A DNA stretch of 40,709 bases, taken from the NCBI GenBank assembly GCA_028293325.1, contig JAQGPA010000155.1, positions 1 through 40,709 of the forward strand. The letters run 5' to 3'. Positions 33,261 to 40,709 of this stretch are shown here, piece by piece (within the stretch, counting starts at the first letter, position 1; each line of letters begins with the position of its first letter). The translations under genes and the position numbers were made by a program. This DNA is from Pedosphaera sp. Lineage in GTDB: Bacteria; Verrucomicrobiota; Verrucomicrobiia; Limisphaerales; Pedosphaeraceae. Below the pieces are notes generated by a model. The model ran no database searches. It was not told where the DNA came from and saw only the letters and a list, made by a program, of their open reading frames with translations.

Positions 33261-34193
33261 ATGAAACCAACGCAGCTAAACATCACGGTGATGCTGGGCG
33301 GGCCTTCGGCGGAACGGGAGGTTTCGTTGCGTTCCGGTGCGGCGGTGGCAAAGGCGTTGCGTTCGCTGGGCCATGAGGTCCATGAGCTTGATCCCAAGAG
33401 TGGATCGTGGTCGCTGCCGGCGGGGACCGACGCGGTGTTTCTGGCGTTGCACGGCACGTATGGTGAAGATGGCACGGTGCAGCGGCAACTTGACGAGTTG
33501 GGCGTGCCGTACACGGGCTGCGATGCAGATTCCAGCCGGCTGGCGTTCGATAAATTTTTGACGAAGCAGAAATGCGTGGCCGTGGGCGTGCCAACGGCGC
33601 GGTTCACGGTGTTTGATTCGCCGACGGCGATTTGGCCGATGGGTTGGCAGCCGCCGGTGGTGTTGAAGCCGGTCCGGCAGGGTTCCAGTGTGGGCCTGCA
33701 ATTTGTGGATCGGGTGGCCGACTGGCGGGAAGCGTTGGCGGAGGCGCTCCGTTACGATTCCCAGGTCTTGATGGAAGAAAAGATTTTAGGGCGGGAGACG
33801 ACGGTGGGCATTTTGGCTGGTGAAGCACTGCCGGTGGTGGAAGTGCGGCCCAAGTCCGGCTCCTATGATTACCAGAACAAGTACACGCCGGGGGCGACGG
33901 AGTATTTTTGCCCGGCTGATTTTGATGAAGCGACGACCGGGCGGATCCAGGCGGCAGCGTTGGCAGCTTTTAAGTCGATTGGCGGGCGGGATTACTCACG
34001 AGTGGATGTGATGGTGCGGGCAAACGGGGAACCGGTGGTGTTGGAAGTCAACACATTGCCCGGGATGACGGAAACAAGTTTATTGCCCAAGGCAGCGGCG
34101 GCGGCAGGGATTAGTTTCCCCGAATTGTGCCAGAAGATGGTGGAGATGGCGTTGCAGCGCGCACCCGCACAAACGGGAAATGGGAAAGCATGA
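33261..34193 (+). CDS. ddl: D-alanine--D-alanine ligase
   Basis: Ddl makes the D-Ala-D-Ala dipeptide used by MurF. The 310-residue product is an ATP-grasp enzyme with VMLGGPSAEREVSLRSG near the N-terminus, FLALHGTYGEDGTVQRQLDELGVPYTG, VVLKPVRQGSSVGLQ, LMEEKILGRETTVGIL, and the metal site with EVNTLPGMTETSLLPKAA near 270-290. The ATG at 33261 gives MKPTQLNITVMLGG; the frame is open upstream to 33195 but without family similarity. It ends in an ATGA overlap with ftsQ. It follows murB after a 157-bp spacer with a hairpin. Confidence 0.95.
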   Translation: MKPTQLNITVMLGGPSAEREVSLRSGAAVAKALRSLGHEVHELDPKSGSWSLPAGTDAVFLALHGTYGEDGTVQRQLDELGVPYTGCDADSSRLAFDKFLTKQKCVAVGVPTARFTVFDSPTAIWPMGWQPPVVLKPVRQGSSVGLQFVDRVADWREALAEALRYDSQVLMEEKILGRETTVGILAGEALPVVEVRPKSGSYDYQNKYTPGATEYFCPADFDEATTGRIQAAALAAFKSIGGRDYSRVDVMVRANGEPVVLEVNTLPGMTETSLLPKAAAAAGISFPELCQKMVEMALQRAPAQTGNGKA

Positions 34194-35152
34194 GTTGGTT
34201 TAATCGCAATACAAAGAATCGACGGCTGGGACGCGAGCATGTGCTCGACGTCAAGCTGCGGTCCGACCAGGTGCGCGCCTCGCGCATGCGTTTGGCGGCG
34301 ATTGCGCTGGGCCTGGCCTTTGGCACAATATTTTGTTTTTACCTGGTTTGGCGTTCCGGAGAATGGGCGATGAACCAGTTGGTGTATGAGAACAAGGCGT
34401 TTTCGATTCAAGACATCGATGTGCAGACGGACGGCATTATTGCGCCGGCGCAATTGCGTCGCTGGGCGGGGGTGAAGCCGGGCGAGAATTTGCTGGCGTT
34501 GGATCTGGCCCGGGTAAAGCGGGACCTGGAAATGGTCTCGCTGGTGCGTTCGGTGGCGGTGGAGCGGGTATTGCCGCATACGCTCCGGTTGCGCGTTTCC
34601 GAGCGGGACCCGCTGGCGCGGATTTTTGTGACGCAAGTTGCCGCCAACGGCAGTTTGCAGACCACGGTTTTGCACATGGACGAAGAAGGGTATGTGATGG
34701 CGCTGCTGGAGCCGCAACAGCAGGCGGTACCGACCATTGAAAGCAATAATGAACTGCCGGAAATTGTTGGCATTGCTCCCAATCTGCCGGCCCCGGGACG
34801 GCGGGTGGATTCGCAACAGGCGCGCTCCGCGTTGCAACTCCTGGTGGCATTTGAACACTCACCGATGGCCAACGTGCTCGAATTGCGGCGGGTGGATGTT
34901 TCCTCGCCGGAGGTGCTGCAGGTGACAACCAGCGAGGGCAGCACAGTTACCTTTGCCGTGCAGGATTTGGAGCGTCAATTGCGGCGCTGGCATGATATTT
35001 ATGATCTCGGCCAAAAGTTGAACAAGGCGGTCGCTTCGCTCGATCTCTCGGTGCCGAATAATATTCCGGCCCGGATGGTGGACGCGAGCACGGTGCCGCC
35101 GGGCAATCCCAAAGTCAAAAACCAACAACGCAACCGGAAACGAAATGTTTGA
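34190..35152 (+). CDS. ftsQ: FtsQ-like division protein (POTRA domain)
   Basis: The 320-residue product has a basic cytoplasmic N-terminus (MSWFNRNTKNRRLGREHVLDVKLRSDQVR region), one membrane helix (about 38-58), and a periplasmic POTRA domain (about 66-135) with FSIQDIDVQTDGIIAPAQLRRWAGVKPGENLLALDLARVKRDL and RSVAVERVLPHTLRLRVSERDPLARI. A beta-rich FtsQ domain and a basic tail follow. FtsQ recruits FtsL/FtsB and regulates FtsWI. The ATG at 34190 overlaps the ddl stop (ATGA), and the stop overlaps the ftsA start by 8 bp. Confidence 0.87.
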   Translation: MSWFNRNTKNRRLGREHVLDVKLRSDQVRASRMRLAAIALGLAFGTIFCFYLVWRSGEWAMNQLVYENKAFSIQDIDVQTDGIIAPAQLRRWAGVKPGENLLALDLARVKRDLEMVSLVRSVAVERVLPHTLRLRVSERDPLARIFVTQVAANGSLQTTVLHMDEEGYVMALLEPQQQAVPTIESNNELPEIVGIAPNLPAPGRRVDSQQARSALQLLVAFEHSPMANVLELRRVDVSSPEVLQVTTSEGSTVTFAVQDLERQLRRWHDIYDLGQKLNKAVASLDLSVPNNIPARMVDASTVPPGNPKVKNQQRNRKRNV

Positions 35153-36365
35153 CCCAGCCTCCCTAATCGTCGGCTTGGAAATTGGCACGTCCAAGATTTG
35201 CGCCGCAGTGGGCGAAGTCAATGCCGCCGGCGCGCTCAACCTGATCGGGTTGGGACAGGCGCGGTCGCGCGGGGTGCGCAAGGGCGAGATCGCCGATGCA
35301 CCGCTGGCAGAGGAGGATGTGCGCAATGCCATTGTGGAAGCCGAACAGATGGCGGACGTGGAGATTCGCAGCGTTTATCTCGGTGTTTCGGGTGGCCATA
35401 TCCGGGGCTTTAATAATCGCGGGGTGCATCCGGTGGTTTCCGCGGACCGGGAGATTGCCGAGGACGACGTTCAGGATGTCATCAAGAACGCCAAGGCGAT
35501 CAATCTGCCGGCGCAAAATCACGTGTTGCATGCGATTCGCCAACATTTTCATGTGGACGGCCAGGATGGGATCGTAAATCCAGTTGGCATGTTCGGGGCG
35601 CGCGTTGAGGTTGATGTGCATGTGGTGCACGGGAATTTCAATCGGTTGCAGAATCCCATTCGCGCGGTGAAGGGGCTGCAACTGGAGGTGGAGGCGATTG
35701 TTTTCAACGGACTCGCATCTTCGCTGGCGTTGCTGACCAACGAACAAAAGGAAATGGGCGCGTTGGTCATTGATTTGGGCGGCGGCACCACGAACTTTGC
35801 GGTGTATGCGGATGGCATCATCAAACACACGGGCGTGCTGGCGGTCGGCGGCGACCATGTATCGAACGATCTGGCGTATGGTTTGAAGGTGCCGCTGGGC
35901 CGCGCGGAACAGCTCAAGATTGAGCACGGCTCGGCACTGGTGGAGGAAGCAATCAAGGGCCAAACCGTGACCATCGCCAATGAGCACGGATTGCCGGTAA
36001 AAACGGTAAACCTAGAGCATCTGCGCCGCGTGATGGCCTTGCGTCTGGAGGAAATTTTTCAATTAATCGAGCAGGATATTGCCCGGGCGGGGTTGATGGA
36101 TTATCTGCGTTCCGGAGTGTTCATTTGCGGCGGCGGCGCGCGCATACCGGATATTCAAAAGCTGGCCGAGAAAGTGTTTCAACTGCCCGCCTCGCTGGGC
36201 AAGGCCAATTCCATCAATGGCATCAAGTCGGCGCTGGACCAGCCGGAATTTGCCACGGCGATTGGTTTGGTAAAGTTCGGCTCCTTCCAGCAGAAAAAGC
36301 GGAACGGCGGATTTTTTGGAGACGGGTTGAAGAAAACCATTTCGGAGATATTTAATCGGAAGTAA
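35145..36365 (+). CDS. ftsA: FtsA, actin-like membrane tether of the Z-ring
   Basis: FtsA links FtsZ to the membrane and the septal synthases. The 406-residue product has the actin-fold phosphate-1 motif LEIGTSKICAAVGEV at the start, the SHS2/1C-type region (about 85-165), VIDLGGGTTNFAVY (phosphate 2, near 206-219), a GGDHVSNDLAYGL segment, and FICGGGARIPDIQKLAEKVF (adenosine region). The C-terminal GDGLKKTISEIFNRK is an amphipathic helix that serves as the membrane-targeting sequence. It starts inside the end of ftsQ and is followed by ftsZ after 79 bp. Confidence 0.94.
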   Translation: MFDPASLIVGLEIGTSKICAAVGEVNAAGALNLIGLGQARSRGVRKGEIADAPLAEEDVRNAIVEAEQMADVEIRSVYLGVSGGHIRGFNNRGVHPVVSADREIAEDDVQDVIKNAKAINLPAQNHVLHAIRQHFHVDGQDGIVNPVGMFGARVEVDVHVVHGNFNRLQNPIRAVKGLQLEVEAIVFNGLASSLALLTNEQKEMGALVIDLGGGTTNFAVYADGIIKHTGVLAVGGDHVSNDLAYGLKVPLGRAEQLKIEHGSALVEEAIKGQTVTIANEHGLPVKTVNLEHLRRVMALRLEEIFQLIEQDIARAGLMDYLRSGVFICGGGARIPDIQKLAEKVFQLPASLGKANSINGIKSALDQPEFATAIGLVKFGSFQQKKRNGGFFGDGLKKTISEIFNRK

Positions 36366-36444
36366 CGCTATTGCGGATACAATGGCAAAGGGCTGCGAAC
36401 AAACGTTCGCCGGCTGGCAGTAATCAGAAGCAACACTAACGGTT

Positions 36445-37776
36445 ATGGAACCTGATAAAAACCGGACGCCGGAGAGCGGCGCGTTGGGGAAGAAATTTAC
36501 ACTCAAAGTCTTTGGTGTCGGCGGCGCCGGCGGGAACGCCATTGATTACATGGCGCGGCAGGACTTTGACGGGGTGAATTTTGTGGCCATCAATACCGAC
36601 GCGCAGGCGTTGTTGAATCTGGGCGTGGCCGAGCGCCTGACGCTGGGTGCGAAGCTTACCCGCGGCCTGGGCACCGGCGGCGATCCGGATCTGGGCCGTG
36701 CGGCGGCGGAGGAGGATGTGGAAAAAATTCGCGCGCTGTGCGCGGGTGCGGATGTTATTTGCGTCGTGGCGGGAATGGGTGGCGGCACGGGTACCGGGGC
36801 GGGACCGGTGGTGGCAAGATTGGCGAAGGAAACCGGCGCGTTGGTAATGGGAATCGTCACGCTGCCGTTTGAATTTGAAGGGATGCGGCGTCAGCGGCAG
36901 GCGCAACTGGGATTGCGCGATTTGAAAGCCGAGGCTGACGGCGTGATTTGCCTGCCGAACCAGAAGGTTTTCAAGCTCATCGATGAGAATACCAGCGTCA
37001 ATGAGGCGCTGAAAATCACCAATGAATTGCTGGCGCAGGGGGTGCGCGGCATCTGGCGGTTGCTCACGCATACCGGCTTGATCAATGTGGATTTCAACGA
37101 TCTGTGCGCCGTGCTGCGCGGGCGCCACGAGGAAAGCTCGCTGGCGACAGTGGAGGCCACCGGCGAAAATCGTTCGCATGAGGTGCTGGAAAAACTGACG
37201 TCGCATCCGTTTCTGGAAGGCGGCCAGGTGCTGGCGGAAGCCGATGCGGTGCTGGTGAGTCTCACGGGCGGCCCGGACATGACGATGGCGGAGGTAAACC
37301 GTGTGATGGAACAGATCAACCGCCATTGCGAAAACGCCCATATTATCATGGGCGCGGGCATTCAGGGGGCATTTGCGGGACGGCTTTCAGTTACCCTGGT
37401 GGCTTCGCGGCGCAATACGCGCGAGGAGCGTGGGTATGGACGCTCATCCGCGGCAGCCATGTCGGTGCGCGAAGAGTCGATGGATGTGCCGGGGCATGAA
37501 CATGACAAGGAATTGGTTAATCCACCGGCAGAGAAGCGTCCGACCTCGCGTTTTGTGGCGCCCGCGCCATCATTGAGCCAGCAGCAGACGGAGAAACTGT
37601 TGACGTCGCAGCCTGGTTCCACGCGCCAGCGCAAGAAAGCTTCGGCCCTGCGACAAGGTCAACTGCCGTTGGAAATTGTTTCCAAAGGCCGCTTTGAAAA
37701 GAGCGAGCCCACGATTCATCAGGGTGAAGACCTGGATGTGCCAACGTATATCCGGCGCGGTGTGGCGTTGAATTGA
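36445..37776 (+). CDS. ftsZ: FtsZ, tubulin-like division GTPase
   Basis: FtsZ polymerises into the cytokinetic ring. In the 443-residue product the tubulin signature GGGTGTG lies at residues 112-118, the nucleotide-binding GVGGAGGNA at about 24-32, and the T7 catalytic loop NVDFND at 214-219. The tail has a long disordered linker (about 325-425) and a C-terminal peptide DLDVPTYIRRGVALN, which fits the [DE]-[IL]-P-x-[FY]-[IL]-R-[RK] motif that binds FtsA. The segment after the T7 loop (CAVLRGRHEESSLATVEATGENRS) departs from the usual AMMGSG-type sequence, consistent with divergent verrucomicrobial FtsZ. It is the last gene of the cluster and convergent with an MFS gene 25 bp away; no clear terminator is visible between them. 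Confidence 0.96.
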   Translation: MEPDKNRTPESGALGKKFTLKVFGVGGAGGNAIDYMARQDFDGVNFVAINTDAQALLNLGVAERLTLGAKLTRGLGTGGDPDLGRAAAEEDVEKIRALCAGADVICVVAGMGGGTGTGAGPVVARLAKETGALVMGIVTLPFEFEGMRRQRQAQLGLRDLKAEADGVICLPNQKVFKLIDENTSVNEALKITNELLAQGVRGIWRLLTHTGLINVDFNDLCAVLRGRHEESSLATVEATGENRSHEVLEKLTSHPFLEGGQVLAEADAVLVSLTGGPDMTMAEVNRVMEQINRHCENAHIIMGAGIQGAFAGRLSVTLVASRRNTREERGYGRSSAAAMSVREESMDVPGHEHDKELVNPPAEKRPTSRFVAPAPSLSQQQTEKLLTSQPGSTRQRKKASALRQGQLPLEIVSKGRFEKSEPTIHQGEDLDVPTYIRRGVALN

Positions 37777-37801
37777 GCCGTCTGCGGTCTGTGAAACCGG
37801 G

Positions 37802-39178
37802 CTATTCCGGCAGCGGTTTGCCCTTGGTTTCCGGAGCCCAGATCAAGGCGACGAGCCCAAGCACAAAAATAAGGGAGAGGACGGTGGCAGCCTTGCGGAA
37901 AGGTTCAGCAACGCCTTGTTGTAGGAGCGACGCGTTTAAGGCCCCGAGCATTAAAGGAAACACTGCTGCCAGATAACGCACCGTGTTGTAGCAAAAACCG
38001 ACGCCGGTTCCGCGCAGTCGGGTGGGAAACAATTCGGGAAAGTAAATGGAGTAACCGCCAAAGACCGACAGTTGGGCAAATCCCATCATCGGCAACATCC
38101 AGTAGGCATCGGCACCACTGCGCAAATTGTTGAATACGAAAATGGTGGTTCCGAGGCACAGGATGAAAGCGCACAGAAAGGCCACGCGCCGCCCGATGTA
38201 GGTCGCCACGAACGTGAAGGTCAACATGCCGAGGAACGCACCCGCGTCCTGCAAAGCCGTGCCGTAGCTGCGCACCGTGTCCACCACCTTTTGAGGTTCT
38301 CCCTTGAGCGCTGTGGAGATGAGTTCCGGTGAAAAGAAACCGATGCCCCACAAGCCAGCCATGCCGGCCAGACCGAGCGCCAAGCCGACGAATACATGTT
38401 TCCGCCAGCGCGGATCGGTGAAAAGAGTGGCCATGGAACCGACTTGCTGGGAAGAGTCCTTGCTCTCGGCAGCTTTGCGTTTGGCTTCCTTCCAAGGTTC
38501 CGGTTCGCGGAGCACCAGGGCGATGGGCACCACCAGGATGGCCGGTATGGCACCTGCAAAAAAGATCCAACGCCATCCGGAATAACCATGAAAGAAATCG
38601 GCCTGGCCGGGCTGAATCCAGAGGCTGAGCAATGAGCCGGTGATATTGCCGAAAGCCGACAGTGCCTGCATGAGGCCCAGCGCGAGCGGCCGAACCCGGC
38701 TCGGCATACTTTCAGCGACCAGGGTTGTAGCCGCACCAAACATGCCGCCGATGCCCATGCCGCCCAGAAAACGATAGATAAGAAATTCAACCGGTGTGCG
38801 GGCAAGCCCTGTCAGGCCGGAAAAGAAAGTATAGGCAAGCAAGGTGGCGATCATGGTTTTAACCCGACCGTAACGATCGCTCATCTTGCCGAAGAGGATG
38901 CCGCCGGTGGCCCAGCCGATCATCAGGGTGAACGTCGCATAGCCGCCCCAGGATTTTATGACTGCGTCCGTGGTGCCGGCGCTCAAGAGTTCCCGCATGG
39001 CCGGTTCCCGCGCCAGGACGAAGATTCGTTGCCCCATGCAATCAAACAGCCAGCCGCCCGCGGCAATGATCAATACCAGCCAATGATAGGCGGTAACGCC
39101 GGCAAAAAGGCCGGGCTGCTTTTCAGGGGGAACTATGTTCTGTTGCGCGCCAGCGGGAGCTTGTGGTTGGTTCGACAT
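37802..39178 (-). CDS. Major facilitator superfamily transporter
   Basis: The 458-residue product has about twelve membrane helices in two halves with a cytoplasmic central loop (REPEPWKEAKRKAAESK). The signature between helices 2 and 3 is GKMSDRYGRVK, and the C-terminus ends APETKGKPLPE, a motif of the sugar porter and aromatic acid:proton symporter branches. Substrate is unknown; sugar, sugar acid or aromatic acid uptake is plausible. It is divergent from the PIG-L deacetylase and NagB genes, so amino-sugar uptake is one possibility, but no evidence is direct. Confidence 0.9.
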   Translation of the reverse strand: MSNQPQAPAGAQQNIVPPEKQPGLFAGVTAYHWLVLIIAAGGWLFDCMGQRIFVLAREPAMRELLSAGTTDAVIKSWGGYATFTLMIGWATGGILFGKMSDRYGRVKTMIATLLAYTFFSGLTGLARTPVEFLIYRFLGGMGIGGMFGAATTLVAESMPSRVRPLALGLMQALSAFGNITGSLLSLWIQPGQADFFHGYSGWRWIFFAGAIPAILVVPIALVLREPEPWKEAKRKAAESKDSSQQVGSMATLFTDPRWRKHVFVGLALGLAGMAGLWGIGFFSPELISTALKGEPQKVVDTVRSYGTALQDAGAFLGMLTFTFVATYIGRRVAFLCAFILCLGTTIFVFNNLRSGADAYWMLPMMGFAQLSVFGGYSIYFPELFPTRLRGTGVGFCYNTVRYLAAVFPLMLGALNASLLQQGVAEPFRKAATVLSLIFVLGLVALIWAPETKGKPLPE

Positions 39179-39386
39179 AATAATGCAAACAGGCCTCGGC
39201 CTGCGGTTTCAAAGCGTGTGTCACAGTCTCAGGAAGGGCGTGGGTGGTGTCAAGCTGGCAGAAGCCGACAGGGCGAATTTTGGCTATACCGGGAACCGGT
39301 TAGCGATTATTAAAGACGTTGAACGGGCGCTACGCGGATTGATAAAAGCAGGATACAATCTCCGCCAACTCGCTTTGGACAAGCAC

Positions 39387-40253
39387 ATGAACCCTTATCA
39401 AAAATTTGTTGCCGAGTTTGCCCGGCTTGTGGTTGAGGGGAAATCGCTCCCGCTGGGCGACATACCTCCCCAGGGCAAGCCCAAGCCTGCACCGGGTGCG
39501 CCCGTGGCCTTGATTTTTTCGCCGCATCCGGACGATGAATGTATTATTGGGGGGTTCGCTTTGCGCCTGATGCGGGAATCGGGGCTGCGCATCATCAATG
39601 TTGCCGTTACGCAAGGCAGCAGCAAGGACCGGCAGCAGCCCCGCTTGGAGGAACTCCAGAATGCCTGCAACTGGCTGGGCTTCGACTTGGAACAGACAGC
39701 GCCAAATGGATTGGAAAAGATCAACCCCCAGACGCGCGTAAACAATCCGGAGCATTGGGCGCACGCGGTGAAGGTCATCGCCGCGTCCCTGGCCAAAAAT
39801 CAACCCCGGGTGATCTTTTTTCCGCACGAACTGGATTGGAACGGCACGCATATCGGCACACATTTTCTGGTCATGGATGCCTTGAAAACACTGCCGGCGA
39901 ATTTTCAGTGCTGCCTGGTGGAAACGGAATTCTGGGGCCAGATGCCAACGCCGAATTTGATGGTGGAATCCAGTGCGGAAGATGTGGCGGACATGCTGGC
40001 GGCATTGTCATTTCATGTGGGCGAGGTGCAGCGCAATCCTTATCATTTGCGAATGCCACAATGGATGCAGGACAATGTTCGCCGTGGGGCGGAACTCGTC
40101 GGCGGGCAGGGTGGGGCAGCGCCGAACTTCATGTTTGCCACGCTTTATCGACTGCGACAGTGGCAGAACGGTCGCGTGGGGGAACTTTACAGCGGCGGCC
40201 GGCAAATCGGAGTGCGCGATAATCCCGGCAGCGTTTTTGGGTGGAATCACTAA
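39387..40253 (+). CDS. PIG-L/LmbE family de-N-acetylase
   Basis: The 288-residue product has the metal-binding motif SPHPDDECIIGG (about residues 46-57) and a second one, HELDWNGTHIGTHFLVMDAL, with the third His. These are the marks of zinc-dependent deacetylases acting on N-acetylglucosaminyl groups (as in MshB, BshB and archaeal chitobiose deacetylase). The ATG at 39387 (MNPYQKFVAEFARLVVEGKSLPLG) is chosen because the earlier in-frame part back to 39135 shows no family similarity. It is followed after 9 bp by a NagB-like gene. In some Bacteroidetes a NagB-like domain and an LmbE domain are fused in one protein, so the pair probably acts on the same amino sugar, perhaps deacetylating a GlcNAc derivative before deamination. 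Confidence 0.88.
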   Translation: MNPYQKFVAEFARLVVEGKSLPLGDIPPQGKPKPAPGAPVALIFSPHPDDECIIGGFALRLMRESGLRIINVAVTQGSSKDRQQPRLEELQNACNWLGFDLEQTAPNGLEKINPQTRVNNPEHWAHAVKVIAASLAKNQPRVIFFPHELDWNGTHIGTHFLVMDALKTLPANFQCCLVETEFWGQMPTPNLMVESSAEDVADMLAALSFHVGEVQRNPYHLRMPQWMQDNVRRGAELVGGQGGAAPNFMFATLYRLRQWQNGRVGELYSGGRQIGVRDNPGSVFGWNH

Positions 40254-40262
40254 TTACTCGCC

Positions 40263-40709
40263 ATGGAACTCATCATACAGCCGGATAAGAACAGCGCGGC
40301 ATTGTTGGTAGCGCGCATCATTGCCCACGAATTGCGCGCGAAGCCCGACTTGACGCTGGGTTTGGCCACGGGCCGGACCATGGAGGCGGTTTACAGTCTG
40401 CTGGTAAAAATGCACCGGGAAGACAGCCTGGATTTTTCATATTGCCGCACATTTAATTTGGATGAATACGTGGGCCTCGCGGCGGAACATCCCAACTCGT
40501 ATCGTTTTTACATGAACGAGAAATTCTTCAAGCACGTGAACATCAATCTGCGCAACACCCATTTACCGAATGGAATGGCGGGCAATCTGGACGAGGAATG
40601 CGCCCAGTATGAACAGCGCATCAACGACGCTGGCGGCATAGATCTGCAATTGCTCGGCTTGGGGAAAGCGGGCCACATCGGTTTCAACGAACCCCTCTCG
40701 GCATTGCGT
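40263..40709 (+). CDS. nagB: NagB-like glucosamine-6-phosphate deaminase (partial, cut by window end)
   Basis: The first 149 codons are present and open to the window edge; the family is about 250-270 residues long, so roughly 100 are missing. Visible motifs are LGLATGRTMEAVY (phosphate binding), TFNLDEYVGL (active-site Asp region), HPNSYRFYMNEKFF, and LLGLGKAGHIGFNEPLS. The canonical enzyme reads G-x-G-x-D-GHI-x-FNEP; here the residue before GHI is Ala rather than Asp, as in NagB-like members of other phyla. The known reaction converts glucosamine 6-phosphate to fructose 6-phosphate and ammonia. Pairing with the PIG-L gene suggests GlcNAc catabolism without NagA, but the N-terminal half alone cannot settle this. 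Confidence 0.9.
   Translation, partial: MELIIQPDKNSAALLVARIIAHELRAKPDLTLGLATGRTMEAVYSLLVKMHREDSLDFSYCRTFNLDEYVGLAAEHPNSYRFYMNEKFFKHVNINLRNTHLPNGMAGNLDEECAQYEQRINDAGGIDLQLLGLGKAGHIGFNEPLSALR

Noticed and set aside
31152..33607. Two minus-strand frames of 330 and 333 codons opposite murG, murB and ddl
   Set aside because: Both are shadows of conserved plus-strand genes, with low-complexity composition.
39135..39386. N-terminal extension of the PIG-L gene
   Set aside because: The frame is open by chance across the promoter region of the divergent MFS gene; family similarity begins at MNPYQKF.

Overview
The window looks like a chromosomal segment of a Verrucomicrobiota bacterium, possibly of the Pedosphaera/Limisphaerales type. 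This assignment is an inference. It rests on a Gram-negative style envelope gene set, a divergent FtsZ/FtsA pair inside a complete-looking division cluster, very few recognisable Shine-Dalgarno sequences, frequent GTG starts, and lone secreted polysaccharide-type enzymes. There is no rRNA, tRNA, CRISPR array, prophage or insertion sequence that I can recognise. The DNA is moderately GC-rich, and most long antisense reading frames are shadows.

Left part (1-10.4 kb): a zinc-ribbon protein, a secreted pectate-lyase-like beta-helix protein, the tRNA modification enzyme MiaB, an unknown membrane protein and a family 9 glycosyltransferase are followed by a strong bidirectional terminator. Next come a bifunctional rhamnulose-1-phosphate aldolase/lactaldehyde dehydrogenase on the minus strand, a receiver-histidine kinase hybrid, and a YggT-like membrane protein whose 3' end overlaps the kinase gene.

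Middle part (10.5-20 kb): a minus-strand TCA-cycle group (gltA, sucC, a small lipoprotein, a VOC protein, sucD) is notable because two unrelated small genes separate the two succinyl-CoA synthetase subunits. It is followed by a secreted N-acetylmuramoyl-L-alanine amidase, a LapA-like small membrane protein, a PduO-type cobalamin adenosyltransferase, a large unknown membrane protein and queA.

Right part (20.3-37.8 kb): a division and cell wall (dcw) cluster, all on the plus strand. The order is mraZ, an unknown Pro-rich gene, rsmH, ftsL-like, ftsI, murF, mraY, murD, a LysM protein, ftsW, murG, murB, ddl, ftsQ, ftsA, ftsZ. Many genes overlap or abut (TGATG, GTGA and ATGA junctions), implying coupled translation. 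murE and murC are absent from the places where most dcw clusters carry them. The 318-bp region before mraZ is the most interesting part of the window. It holds four perfect matches to the DnaA-box consensus TTATNCACA within 118 bp, a promoter with a perfect -35 TTGACA, and 10-bp-periodic GTG repeats that resemble an MraZ operator. This suggests that replication initiation (DnaA) and division/wall synthesis are wired together at this point, or that the site has a replication role.

Right edge (37.8-40.7 kb): a major facilitator transporter convergent to ftsZ, then a PIG-L/LmbE deacetylase and the first 149 codons of a NagB-like glucosamine-6-phosphate deaminase. The last two form a likely amino-sugar pair cut by the window end.
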